Shown here: piece by piece, positions 15,449 through 24,950 of the stretch
How the letters are laid out: every line of letters begins with the position of its first letter
Numbering within the stretch: position 1 is the first letter of the stretch
Notes under the pieces: generated by a model
Databases searched by the model: none
What the model saw: only the letters and a program-made list of their open reading frames with translations
Told to the model about the DNA's origin: nothing
Source: Actinomycetota bacterium
Lineage (GTDB): Bacteria > Actinomycetota > Geothermincolia > Fen-727 > Anoxymicrobiaceae
Direction: 5' to 3'
NCBI GenBank assembly: GCA_018831265.1
Contig: JAHJCO010000002.1
Coordinates: 1-64,000, forward strand
Length of the DNA: 64,000 bases
Made by a program: the position numbers and the translations under genes

Positions 15449-16279
15449 ATGGGAAGAAAACCTCGAGAGGAAGTACCGGACGCAATATATCACCTGAACA
15501 GCAAGGGTGTATTCGAGACGGATATCTTCCTTGACGATAGCGATCGTCTTCTTTTCCTGCGTTATCTGTCGGCCTGCGTCAAACGCATGAAGTGGATATG
15601 TCATGCTTACTGCTTGATGACAACGCATTACCACCTTCTGATCCAGGCACCCGAGGCGAATATCGCTGACGGCATGTGTTACCTGAACGGGAACTATGCC
15701 AGGAGGTTCAACCAGCGTCATGGCCGAACGGGTCACCTGATGCAGGAGAGGTACTATCCCAGAATAATCGACACAGAACCATACCTCTTCACGGTAATAA
15801 GGTACATGGCACAGAACCCGCTGAGTGCCGGGTTGGTCCGGGAACCCATCGATTGGCCGTGGTGCAACTGCCTAGCGACCGCCGGCGGGCAACCTGCTCC
15901 ACGCTTCCTGGAGACCTCCTTCACACTTGCGTTATTCTCGAACGATACTGTTGCCGCGCAGAAGGAATACAAGGAACTAATTCGAATCCCCATCGACCCG
16001 GGATTTGACAAGATCCCCGATGAGCACCAGCTCCCTGACTTCGAGATCCCTGGTAGCGAGCAATCAATAGACCCGTCGTGCAATCCATCCCCGTCATTGG
16101 CAGAACTGTTCTCCTCTTGTGCCAGCATGGAAGATAGGAATTCACTAGTGGCGACCGCGTTCTTGGACCATGCTTACAAGACAACAGAGATCGCCAGATT
16201 CCTGAGTATTTCACAGGGGCGGGTCAGTCAGATCATCAGCCAGGAACGTGTAGCCAGAGAAGACTCGCAAGGTTCTTGA
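15449..16279 (+). CDS. REP-associated tyrosine transposase (Y1_Tnp)
   Basis: A 276-residue protein with an HUH motif, TTHYHLLI, near residue 60 and the catalytic-Tyr region RYMAQNPLSAGLV near residue 125, as in Y1 transposases. The C-terminus (FLDHAYKTTEIARFLSISQ) forms a helix-turn-helix, as often seen in the longer RAYTs. ATG 15449 gives the usual MGRKPREEVPDAIYH N-terminus. All catalytic residues appear present, so it may be active. It acts on single-stranded DNA. Lower GC and codon use differ from the neighbours, consistent with horizontal origin. Confidence 0.9.
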   Translation: MGRKPREEVPDAIYHLNSKGVFETDIFLDDSDRLLFLRYLSACVKRMKWICHAYCLMTTHYHLLIQAPEANIADGMCYLNGNYARRFNQRHGRTGHLMQERYYPRIIDTEPYLFTVIRYMAQNPLSAGLVREPIDWPWCNCLATAGGQPAPRFLETSFTLALFSNDTVAAQKEYKELIRIPIDPGFDKIPDEHQLPDFEIPGSEQSIDPSCNPSPSLAELFSSCASMEDRNSLVATAFLDHAYKTTEIARFLSISQGRVSQIISQERVAREDSQGS

Positions 16280-16309
16280 GGACGATTCGCACCAGACTAA
16301 TAGTTCGGG

Positions 16310-16328
16310 GCTAATGTGCCTGGCACCG
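16310..16328 (-). repeat. family F (REP) repeat, right flank of transposase
   Basis: CTAATGTGCCTGGCACCGG is the inverted partner of 15307-15326. GACTAAT occurs just before it at about 16295. Confidence 0.78.
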
Positions 16329-16339
16329 GTATTAGTTTG

Positions 16340-16918
16340 TTAGAAGAGGTCGTGCTGGGTGGCGTAGGTGCGGGCTTCGGTCTCCAGCTCGATGACGGTC
16401 CGGACGTACTGGTCGAGCAGGTTGACAGTGTGGCTCCCCGACTTGACGTAGGCCTGCAGGTCCACCGGCACACCGCTCTCAGCGGACTGTATGATCCCCA
16501 TCACGCTGTTTGCCAGCTGCCTGCCAACCGTCAGTGAGTCCTTGTTCTTCTGCACCGCCTCACGCATGATCTCCGCGTACTGCTTGTATTCGGGAACGTC
16601 CTTCAGCCGCAGGACCTTGTTGTAGTAATCATCCGCCTTCTCGAGGTAGCCCAGGCTCTCATCCACGTCACCGATCATGTCGGTCAACTGCCCCTTGAGC
16701 GCCACCAGCCCTGCGACGTCGTTGGCCAGCATGACCTTCAGGATCTGCTGCTCGTCGTCGGTGAGCTTCCGCCCCAGGACTACCGCCTTCTGGTACCAGG
16801 TATCGCCGGTCTCGCAGTACTGCCTGGCCAGCCGCGTGTTCCCCCCGCACCCCGGCAGCAGGGACATGCAGGTTGCGATTAGAATCAGCGCTACTGCTAT
16901 GGATCGGGCCCGGGTCAT
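16340..16918 (-). CDS. putative lipoprotein, helical, unknown function
   Basis: A 192-residue protein with a lipoprotein signal: positively charged MTRAR, a hydrophobic stretch, then lipobox LLPGC near residue 24. The mature part is mostly helical with no recognised domain. Segments such as LGYLEKADDYYNKVLRLKDV resemble a TPR-like pair of helices. ATG 16918 was chosen because it starts a proper signal peptide; the longer frame adds an unlikely extension. It would be anchored outside the cytoplasmic membrane. It lies 72 nt downstream of galT on the same strand, so it may share that transcript. Confidence 0.7.
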   Translation of the reverse strand: MTRARSIAVALILIATCMSLLPGCGGNTRLARQYCETGDTWYQKAVVLGRKLTDDEQQILKVMLANDVAGLVALKGQLTDMIGDVDESLGYLEKADDYYNKVLRLKDVPEYKQYAEIMREAVQKNKDSLTVGRQLANSVMGIIQSAESGVPVDLQAYVKSGSHTVNLLDQYVRTVIELETEARTYATQHDLF

Positions 16919-16990
16919 GTTTCCATCCGGCACCTGCGCCGGCCCCCTGCTCAATTGTAATACCGAGGCGCTCATCAAGAAACTCCGTGA

Positions 16991-18007
16991 TCAGAGCCCG
17001 GGCGCTCCCTGAGACCTCCCGGAGAGGAAGTCGGATGCATCCTCCGGGGTGGTGACGTTGATCCACATCGAGGTCCCCATCTCGAATCCGCCCGGCGTGG
17101 TAAGCTTCGGGATCAGCTCGAAGTGCCAGTGGTAGTAAGGGTATTCCGTGCCGTCGCAGGGGCTGGTATGCAGGTAGGCGTTGTACGGCGGATCATCGAA
17201 GCCCTCCCGGTAACGCCCCAGGACGTCCTTCATGACGTGCGCAAGGTCCTCGAGCTGCTCGTCGTCTACCATGTCGAACGACTCCTGGTGCTCCCGCGGA
17301 AGGACCCAGAGCTCGAACGGCAGCCGGGAGGCGAACGGGGCTATCACCACGTACTTCTTCGTGCGCAGGACCACCCTCCGGACCCCGTCCATCTCCTCGC
17401 TTGTGATGCGGCAGAAGACACACTCCCCCCTGCTGGTCTGGTGCCACGATGCCCCGGCCAGCTCCTGGTGCACCAGCGGCGGCACCAGCGGCACACCGAA
17501 CAGCTGCGAGTGGGAGTGCTCCCGCGAGGCCCCCGACTCACGCCCGTGGTTGATGATGAAGTGGAGGTACCGGATGCTCGGGTTCTCGCGATGGGCCCTG
17601 TAACGCTGCCGGTAGACCCGCAGGATCAACTCCACCTGGTCCGGCTCGAGCGTGGCCAGGCTGGCGTCGTGGTCCGGGCTGTGGATTATGACCTCGTGGA
17701 TGCCTTCGGCGTTTCGCCGGGGGAACAGGGCGGTACCGCTCACCGGGGGACCCCCGCTCTCGAACACGGGGAACTTGTTGGGCACCACCCTCACGCTCCA
17801 GCCGGGAGTATTGGGCTCGCTCCCCGTGGGCCGGACCGCAAGGGTCTCCAGGGGGGTCATGAGCTCGTTGCCGGGACAGAACGGACATGTCGCCCTGTCC
17901 TCGGCCTCGGGCCTGGGCGGGCGGGTGAAGTCTGTCGGCCTCCTCGCCCTCTCGGCGGCGACGACCACCCACTGACCCGTGACTATGTCCTGCCTGAGCT
18001 CCGGCAT
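16991..18007 (-). CDS. galT: galactose-1-phosphate uridylyltransferase
   Basis: A 338-residue HIT-superfamily nucleotidyltransferase that exchanges UMP between UDP-glucose and galactose-1-phosphate. Features are the start MPELRQDIVTGQWVVVAAER, a zinc-type CPFC motif near residue 42, the active-site HxHxQ in REHSHSQLFG, and late histidines in YYHWHFELIP. Length is typical. Its start codon abuts the stop of the acyltransferase gene upstream. Close relatives act on other sugar phosphates (for example ADP-glucose type), so the exact substrate is less certain than the family. Confidence 0.9.
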   Translation of the reverse strand: MPELRQDIVTGQWVVVAAERARRPTDFTRPPRPEAEDRATCPFCPGNELMTPLETLAVRPTGSEPNTPGWSVRVVPNKFPVFESGGPPVSGTALFPRRNAEGIHEVIIHSPDHDASLATLEPDQVELILRVYRQRYRAHRENPSIRYLHFIINHGRESGASREHSHSQLFGVPLVPPLVHQELAGASWHQTSRGECVFCRITSEEMDGVRRVVLRTKKYVVIAPFASRLPFELWVLPREHQESFDMVDDEQLEDLAHVMKDVLGRYREGFDDPPYNAYLHTSPCDGTEYPYYHWHFELIPKLTTPGGFEMGTSMWINVTTPEDASDFLSGRSQGAPGL

Positions 18008-18727
18008 CTACTCTCCGCTCACCGTATGGCCTCGTTCGCGCGGGGCTGAGGGCCCCGCCTCGAGAACTCCGTAGCGGCCCTCGTCCCATGCAACATCCTG
18101 GGGGCTCCTGCGGTACTTGATGACGTGAGCGGGAACCCCGCCCACCATCGCGTACGGGGGTACGTCCCTGTGCACCAGGCTCATGGCGCCGATCACCGAC
18201 CCCTCACCCACCTCGACGCCCCTCAGCACCGTGGCCTTCTCCGCTATCCAAACGTTCGGCCTTATGATGATGGGTTCCTTGCGTATGCCCTGGCTGCGGA
18301 TAGACATCACGGGGTCGACGTACCAGTGGTCGAAGTCGACAACGTATATGTTGTCCGCCCACAGCGCCTCGTCACCTATCTCGACGTAGTCGTAGCAGTT
18401 GATGGTGTTCTTGCCGCCGAAGGTGCACTTACGCCCGATGCGCAGCGTCCCCTCGTGCGATCGGAAGGCGCATCCCTCCCCTATCCAGGTGAAAGCACCG
18501 ATGATGAGCACGGCCCCCTTCGCCTTGCTGATATCGTAGTGCCTGGGGAGGAACACGTACCCCTCTGTCTTTATCCCGGGATGGAGCAGCTTGAACTTGC
18601 AGAACCTGTACAGCGAGCGCCAGTAATTGAATCCGTACATCCGGTTCCTTACGATGAAGCGCGCGTTGCGGGCCAGCCAGCCGCCCGGCCACTTCTCTGT
18701 GCCCCTGCCCGCCCTTTCGTCCGCCAC
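18008..18727 (-). CDS. left-handed beta-helix acyltransferase (hexapeptide repeat)
   Basis: A 239-residue protein with hexapeptide repeats characteristic of the left-handed beta-helix O-acetyltransferase fold. Examples are ILIIGAFTWIGEG-like turns, IGRKCTFGGKNTI, IIRPNVWIAEKATVLRGVEV and GSVIGAMSLV. The ending PYAMVGGVPAHVIK is typical of WbbJ/maltose O-acetyltransferase relatives. It starts at GTG 18727 with GGAGGA just upstream, overlapping the preceding stop by one base. It probably acetylates a surface glycan or lipid precursor. The adjacent methyltransferase and GalT support a glycan-modification cluster. Confidence 0.82.
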   Translation of the reverse strand: MADERAGRGTEKWPGGWLARNARFIVRNRMYGFNYWRSLYRFCKFKLLHPGIKTEGYVFLPRHYDISKAKGAVLIIGAFTWIGEGCAFRSHEGTLRIGRKCTFGGKNTINCYDYVEIGDEALWADNIYVVDFDHWYVDPVMSIRSQGIRKEPIIIRPNVWIAEKATVLRGVEVGEGSVIGAMSLVHRDVPPYAMVGGVPAHVIKYRRSPQDVAWDEGRYGVLEAGPSAPRERGHTVSGE

Positions 18728-19650
18728 TACTCCTCCGGCTTCCGTCCGTAGAGCAGCATATTGTAGAACAGGAACGCCGGCAGGACCGGGTAGATGAGAT
18801 CGTCGACACGGTGCAGCCTCAGGTAGGTGTGATAGGCGCCGAACCGCCATCGCATGGAGATGTTCTCATCGGAGAGGTTGTTCTCCACGGTCCGTGTCAT
18901 CCAGCCCACGAACGATGACAGGAACTCCTCGCCCTCGCACCGGACGTCCTCGAAGCCGACCGAGCGGGCCACTCTCGCCACCCGCGGCGGCCAGAAGGTA
19001 TGTATGTCGACCACGTGCTCGTAGCGCGCGATCTCCCTTCCGTGCTCGTCCAGGCCGCCGGGCTCCGGCCTGAGTCGCGCCCTCGAACCGCCCAGCCGCC
19101 CGCCCAGCCGCGCGTAGAGCCTCACCAGCCGGTCCGCTCCACCCCGGGCGAACCTTCCCATGATGTCACCGACCACCGTGGGCTCGCCCGCCAGCATGAA
19201 CGCGCCACCGGGCTTCAGCACCCGGAAGATCTCGGTGAGTCCCCTCTCTATGTCGGGGACGTGGTGCAGTATCGCGTGCCCGATGACCATGTCGAACTCC
19301 CCTTCGGGATAGTCCAGGTTCTCCAGCTCACTGCGCCTGCCCCGCACCTCGAGTCCCAGCTCGGCCGCGTTGCCCAGGCAGGCGTCCACCATCCCCTGGC
19401 TTATGTCACAGACGTCCAGCTCGCCAATGAGACCCTGGTACAGACACAGGTTCAACCCCACGTAGCCGGTCCCGCACCCGACCTCGAGCATACGGTCCAC
19501 GTGCGGGAACTCGCCTCCAAGCAGCTTCTCGTACTTCCCGCGCACGCGCCCTGCGTTCTCCAGGTCGTAGGCGATCCCCCACTTCCCGTCGTACTGCATG
19601 CTCTCGACGTCGTGGAACAGCTCGTTCGCTTTTCTGAGGTCTACGTCCAT
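18727..19650 (-). CDS. class I SAM-dependent methyltransferase
   Basis: A 307-residue methyltransferase with motif I MLEVGCGTGYVGLNL near residue 52, the acidic residue in LDVCDIS, and the motif IV-like FDMVIGHAILHHVPD. RVLKPGGAFMLAGEP is typical of the Methyltransf_11 fold. ATG 19650 is chosen because AGAGGGAAG lies directly before it; a GTG at 19671 is the alternative. The C-terminus LFYNMLLYGRKPEE has an aromatic, hydrophobic stretch that may sit on the membrane. Substrate unknown. It is the first gene of the acyltransferase-galT run. Confidence 0.85.
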   Translation of the reverse strand: MDVDLRKANELFHDVESMQYDGKWGIAYDLENAGRVRGKYEKLLGGEFPHVDRMLEVGCGTGYVGLNLCLYQGLIGELDVCDISQGMVDACLGNAAELGLEVRGRRSELENLDYPEGEFDMVIGHAILHHVPDIERGLTEIFRVLKPGGAFMLAGEPTVVGDIMGRFARGGADRLVRLYARLGGRLGGSRARLRPEPGGLDEHGREIARYEHVVDIHTFWPPRVARVARSVGFEDVRCEGEEFLSSFVGWMTRTVENNLSDENISMRWRFGAYHTYLRLHRVDDLIYPVLPAFLFYNMLLYGRKPEE

Positions 19651-19702
19651 CTTCCCTCTCTGGTAGGACACGCCCCAAAATGATACCAGAGCGTAAACAT
19701 AC

Positions 19703-19803
19703 AGGGGCGTCAGACAATTTCACGTGTAGACTCCAATCTCAGTGTTTACGGGAGTTGAGCGCGTGCAAGTGTCTGACCCCCCGGATCGTCCAAGGGTTGA
19801 TCA
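19703..19803 (-). repeat. family A repeat, copy 4
   Basis: Full-length minus-orientation copy, from AGGGGCGTCAGACAATTTCA at its left end to GGGTTGATC at its right. The MKLSDAP frame opens towards the methyltransferase gene but in a different frame, so no fusion results. Confidence 0.9.
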
Positions 19804-19815
19804 ACCGCAACGCAA

Positions 19816-19848
19816 GAGAAGCGCCGGGCCGTCGGCCCGGCGCTTCTC
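19816..19848. terminator. long GC-rich hairpin downstream of the acyl-CoA dehydrogenase
   Basis: A perfect 15-bp stem, GAGAAGCGCCGGGCC with loop GTC, lies 24 nt beyond the acyl-CoA dehydrogenase stop on the minus strand. There is no long T run on either side. It may end transcription of the mutase operon or protect its 3' end. Confidence 0.6.
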
Positions 19849-19872
19849 ATTCCATGTTCGTGTCAGCGCCGT

Positions 19873-21045
19873 CTACTGCTTGACCTCCTTGATGCCCATT
19901 AGGTTGGCCGCGATGACGTAGCGCTGTATCTGCGCGGTGCCCTCGTAGATCTGCATGATCTTGGCGTCGCGCATGTACTTCTCGACGGGGTAGTCCTTCA
20001 TGTAGCCGTAGCCGCCAAGGACCTGCACCGCGTCGGTGGTGACCTTCATGGCCACGTCGCCGCAGAACGCCTTGGCTATGGAGGAAGCCACGGAGAGCCG
20101 GCGCGAGGTCTTGCCGGTCTCGGCCATCTTGTTGGCCAGCCAGCCGGCGTAGTAGTACAGCCGCCTGCCCGCCTCGATGTTCATGAGCATCTCGGTGAGC
20201 ATGAAGCTGATGGCCTGGTTGACCATGATCGGCTTGCCGAACTGCACGCGCTCCTTGGCGTAGGCGTTGGCCTCCTCGAACGCCGCCCTGGCCACGCCGA
20301 CCGCGAGGGCCGCGACGCCCGCGCGCGTCTGGTCGAGGGTGAGCATGACGGTCACGAAGGCGCTTCCGGGGGCTCCCAGCATGTCCTCCTTGGGTACCTT
20401 CACGTTCTCGAAAAACACCTCGGCGGTGTGGGAGGCGCGGATGCCCAGCTTGTCCTCGTGGCGGCCCATGCTGACACCCTCGGCGTTGCCGTCGACGATG
20501 AACCCGCAGAGGCCCTGGTCGGTCTGCGCGAAGACGGTGTACATGTCGGAAATGCCGCCGTTGGTGATGAAGCACTTCTGGCCGTTGAGGATGAAGGCGT
20601 CGCCGTCCTCCTTGGCGGTCGTGGAGATCGCCGAGACGTCGCTGCCGGCGCCCGGCTCGGTCAGGCAGAAGCCCGCCAGCTTGGGGTTCTTCTCGTCGCA
20701 GAGACGCGGGAGCCACTTTTCCTTCTGTTCCTGGGTGCCCGCGATCTGGATGGGGGCGGTCGCCAGGTTGTTCGCGCCGATGCTGGTGGCCAGCCCCGCG
20801 CAGCCCCACGCCAGCTCCTCGAACACCATGGCACTGGTCAGCGGGTCGAGGCCGCCTCCGCCGAACTCCTCGGGGATGCCGGCCGTGGGCAGCCCGGCCT
20901 GGGCCGCCTTGGGAAGAATCAGGTCGGCGGGGAACTCACCCTTCTTGTCCCACTCCTCGGCGATGGGTCGCAGCTCGTTCAGCGCGAAGTCGTGCGCCAT
21001 GTCCACTGCCGCTCTCTGCTCGTCTGTCAACTCGAAGTCGATCAC
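19873..21045 (-). CDS. acyl-CoA dehydrogenase (butyryl-CoA type likely)
   Basis: A 390-residue acyl-CoA dehydrogenase, a cytosolic FAD enzyme that oxidises acyl-CoA to enoyl-CoA and passes electrons to ETF. Signatures are CLTEPGAGSDVSA, the flavin segment CFITNGGISDMY, the helix motif GGYGYMKDYPVEKYMRDAKI and the catalytic-base Glu in QIYEGTAQIQRYV. Length is typical. It is the last gene of a minus-strand operon after a crotonase, a B12 subunit and an ICM-like mutase. Butyryl-CoA or another short-chain acyl-CoA is therefore the likely substrate. A 114-nt gap separates it from the crotonase gene. Confidence 0.92.
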   Translation of the reverse strand: MIDFELTDEQRAAVDMAHDFALNELRPIAEEWDKKGEFPADLILPKAAQAGLPTAGIPEEFGGGGLDPLTSAMVFEELAWGCAGLATSIGANNLATAPIQIAGTQEQKEKWLPRLCDEKNPKLAGFCLTEPGAGSDVSAISTTAKEDGDAFILNGQKCFITNGGISDMYTVFAQTDQGLCGFIVDGNAEGVSMGRHEDKLGIRASHTAEVFFENVKVPKEDMLGAPGSAFVTVMLTLDQTRAGVAALAVGVARAAFEEANAYAKERVQFGKPIMVNQAISFMLTEMLMNIEAGRRLYYYAGWLANKMAETGKTSRRLSVASSIAKAFCGDVAMKVTTDAVQVLGGYGYMKDYPVEKYMRDAKIMQIYEGTAQIQRYVIAANLMGIKEVKQ

Positions 21046-21159
21046 AGCACTTCCTCCTTTCAGGAAAGCTATCTCAAGTGATACTGCCTGATGGCTCCGG
21101 ATATCCTACCAATTCACCCCGGCGAAGACCAGCGCTTCAAGCGCCGGCCCTCCCGGGCA

Positions 21160-21957
21160 CTATTTCCCGGTGAACTCGGCCTGCCCGGGACCCTTCTCCA
21201 GGAAGGTTCGCATGCCGATCTTCTGGTCCTCGGTGGAGAAGCAGAGCGCAATGCCCTGCGCCTCTATCACCAGGCCGTCCTTTATGGAGCAGTTCATCCC
21301 GTCGTTGATCGCCCTCTTGGCCATGGCCAGTGCGAACGGCGGGTACTTGGTGGCGTACTTCCTGGCGACCTTCTGGGCCTCGGCTATCACGGCGGCGCCG
21401 TCTCCCTCGACGACCTTGTCGATGAGCCCGTACGCCTGCGCGGTCTTCGCATCGTAGAAACGCCCGGAGAAGATCATCTCCTTGGCCTTCGCCGGACCGA
21501 TCAGCCTCGGGAGCCTCTGGGTGCCCCCCGCGCCCGGTATTATTCCCAGCAGTATCTCCGGGACGCCGATCTGGCAGGTCTCGCCCGCGAAGCGCCAGTC
21601 GGCGGTCAGGGCCAGCTCGCAGCCTCCGCCCAGCGCGAACCCATTTACCGCGGCGATGACCGGCTTCATGACGTTCTCCAGACGGCTGAGGGAGTCCTGC
21701 GCGCCGCCGATTATCTTGGCGACCAGGGCCGGCGTCGCATCCACCATCTCCTTGATGTCGGCGCCCGCAGCGAACACCTTCTCACCCCCGGTGACCACCA
21801 CCGCGCGCACCTCGTCGTCGTACTGCAGCTCGGTGGCGCACTTGCCGATCTCCAGGAACACCTGCGCATTGAGCGCGTTCACCTTGGGACGGTCCAGCAG
21901 CATCGTCGCGACGCCGTCCTCGATGCCGACCTTCAGGAACTCATAGTCATACGCCAT
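21160..21957 (-). CDS. enoyl-CoA hydratase/crotonase
   Basis: A 265-residue crotonase-fold enzyme. The oxyanion-hole regions are AAGADIKEM and NGFALGGGCELAL; the two catalytic glutamates lie in GGGCEL and GVPEILLGIIPGAGGTQRL. This points to hydration of crotonyl-CoA to 3-hydroxybutyryl-CoA. ATG 21957 has GGAGGTG upstream and follows the B12 subunit stop by 2 nt. It fits the operon logic: isobutyryl-CoA to butyryl-CoA (mutase), to crotonyl-CoA (dehydrogenase), to 3-hydroxyacyl-CoA. Confidence 0.92.
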   Translation of the reverse strand: MAYDYEFLKVGIEDGVATMLLDRPKVNALNAQVFLEIGKCATELQYDDEVRAVVVTGGEKVFAAGADIKEMVDATPALVAKIIGGAQDSLSRLENVMKPVIAAVNGFALGGGCELALTADWRFAGETCQIGVPEILLGIIPGAGGTQRLPRLIGPAKAKEMIFSGRFYDAKTAQAYGLIDKVVEGDGAAVIAEAQKVARKYATKYPPFALAMAKRAINDGMNCSIKDGLVIEAQGIALCFSTEDQKIGMRTFLEKGPGQAEFTGK

Positions 21958-21959
21958 CG

Positions 21960-22361
21960 TCAACACCTCCATCGTAGCCCGCGTATGTAGTCCACTATCT
22001 CGGCGGTCGGGGTGCCCGGGGTGAACAGCCTGGCCACCCCCATTCCCTCGAGACGCTCGATGTCCTCCTCCGGGATTATCCCCCCGCCGACCAGCTTTAT
22101 GTCGGAGGCACCCCTCTCGCGCAGCATCTCCAGCACCCGCGGGAACACGGTCATGTGGGCACCCGAGAGTATCGAGAGCCCGATCACGTCCACGTCCTCG
22201 TCGACAGCCGCCTGCACCACCTGCTCCGGGGTCTGATGCAGCCCCAGGTATATGACCTCCATGCCGGCGTCGCGCAGCGCGCGCGCCACCACCTTGGCTC
22301 CCCTGTCATGCCCGTCCAGCCCGGGCTTCGCAACAAGCACCCTCACGGTCTTCTCCGACAT
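21960..22361 (-). CDS. cobalamin-binding small subunit of acyl-CoA mutase
   Basis: A 133-residue stand-alone B12-binding domain. The lower-axial-ligand motif is LDGHDRG, with histidine replacing dimethylbenzimidazole. It also has SILSGAH and the [10 protein letters not shown] loop. It pairs with the catalytic subunit encoded directly upstream (22446-24104) to form a two-polypeptide mutase of the IcmB/McmB type. A second such subunit is encoded at 47951-48352 with the other mutase operon. Confidence 0.93.
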   Translation of the reverse strand: MSEKTVRVLVAKPGLDGHDRGAKVVARALRDAGMEVIYLGLHQTPEQVVQAAVDEDVDVIGLSILSGAHMTVFPRVLEMLRERGASDIKLVGGGIIPEEDIERLEGMGVARLFTPGTPTAEIVDYIRGLRWRC

Positions 22362-22404
22362 CGCACCCTTCCCGTATGAATAGAGACGGTCACCCCCACC
22401 CCAT

Positions 22405-22427
22405 CCCTCTCCCCTCAAGGGAGAGGG
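22405..22427. repeat. CCCTCTCCC/GGGAGAGGG hairpin between mutase subunits
   Basis: A 9-bp perfect inverted repeat with a 5-nt loop, in the 84-nt gap between the B12-subunit and mutase genes. There is no U tract on the minus-strand transcript, so it is more likely a REP-like palindrome or RNA stabiliser than a terminator. Confidence 0.6.
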
Positions 22428-22445
22428 GAAAATAGTGAAAAACCT

Positions 22446-24104
<1,659 letters not shown>

Positions 24105-24120
24105 GCAGGTCCCACCCCGT

Positions 24121-24642
24121 TCAGAACTCTATCCCCTCGCGCATCGGCACCCCCGCGTCGTAGCAGTGCCGCACGCACTTCATCTCGGTTATCGTGTCAG
24201 CCCGCTCGAGGAACTCCCCGGGCGCGTTCCGCCCGGTCAGCACCAGCTCGACCCCCGGCGGCCTGTCGTCGATGAGTGGCAGGACGTCCGCGACCTCGAG
24301 CACTCCCAGGTCCACCGCGACGTTGACCTCGTCGAGGATGACTATGTCGTAGCGGCCGCTCATTATCGCCTCGCGCGCCAGCTCGAGCCCCTCGGCGGCG
24401 AGCCGCAGGTCCTCCTCGGAGGGCTCCCCCCTCTTGACGAAGGAATCCAGGCCGCTCTGGACGAGCGTGAAATCGGGCGATAGTCGCCGGGCCGTCTCCA
24501 GCTCCCCGTAGGGACGCCCTTTCAGGAACTGGACCATGTAGACGTCGAAGCCCTTGCCGATAGCCCTCATGGCGAGCCCCACCGCGGCGGTGGTCTTCCC
24601 CTTGCCATCCCCCGTGTACACCTGCACCAGACCCTGTTCCAT
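24121..24642 (-). CDS. cobO: cob(I)yrinic acid a,c-diamide adenosyltransferase
   Basis: A 173-residue CobA/CobO/BtuR-type ATP:corrinoid adenosyltransferase. It has a P-loop variant, [14 protein letters not shown], near residue 10, a Walker-B-like [15 protein letters not shown], and the VLTGRNAP motif. It makes adenosylcobalamin, the cofactor of the mutases and of the ribonucleotide reductase in this window. It is first in the ICM-like operon, 16 nt before the mutase gene, which suggests cofactor loading coupled to mutase expression. Confidence 0.93.
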   Translation of the reverse strand: MEQGLVQVYTGDGKGKTTAAVGLAMRAIGKGFDVYMVQFLKGRPYGELETARRLSPDFTLVQSGLDSFVKRGEPSEEDLRLAAEGLELAREAIMSGRYDIVILDEVNVAVDLGVLEVADVLPLIDDRPPGVELVLTGRNAPGEFLERADTITEMKCVRHCYDAGVPMREGIEF

Positions 24643-24881
24643 CCGGGTAAAACCCCCCTCCCGGCCGCTGTATATAACGGAAGTGCTTGACTCTTCTATT
24701 GCATCCCGGCCGCGCCGGGTTTGTCCTGTCTCGCGGCCGGAAAGAGTATATCAGAAGGGATGCCGAGAACGGGATGGAGCGTTCCCGCGTCGAAGTATCG
24801 AGGCATGCCCGGCGACCAGGCGCGGCGAGCTCCTGGTACTGCGGGACAACGCCGCTCCGGCGGAGGGGTTGACGTACTTCC

Positions 24882-24910
24882 TTGCCGCGTATCGGGGCAT
24901 GTCTCATAAT
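24882..24910 (+). promoter_or_regulatory. candidate promoter for the L,D-transpeptidase gene
   Basis: TTGCCG (24882-24887) and CATAAT (24905-24910) are 17 nt apart. This places transcription start near 24917, downstream of the longest possible start codon, and supports the TTG start at 24951. The remaining 24643-24881 gap shows no gene. Confidence 0.45.
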
Positions 24911-24950
24911 CGATTTCGTTCTCTTCCATCCGAAGAGGAGCGGAGGAAGG

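Larger units (their letters stand above)
15307..16328 (+). mobile_element. RAYT transposase gene with flanking inverted REP sequences
   Basis: The unit comprises a tyrosine HUH transposase gene (15449-16279) bordered by inverted GTGCCTGGCAC-containing sequences, with GACTAAT/TTAGTC motifs just inside. RAYTs are domesticated IS200/IS605-like transposases thought to move REP and REPIN sequences. The surrounding base composition is visibly less GC-rich than the neighbours, which suggests acquisition. Confidence 0.75.

Noticed and set aside
19406-19723. Frame beginning MKLSDAPVCLRSG
   Set aside because: The start comes from family A copy 4 and the frame then runs as a shadow inside the methyltransferase gene.
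22405-22427. Terminator between the mutase and its B12 subunit
   Set aside because: No U run follows the hairpin on the minus strand, and the two subunits must be coexpressed.
24882-24950. Upstream TTG start of the L,D-transpeptidase
   Set aside because: That codon coincides with a candidate -35 box whose -10 lies inside the proposed N-terminus; a TTG with a ribosome site follows at 24951.
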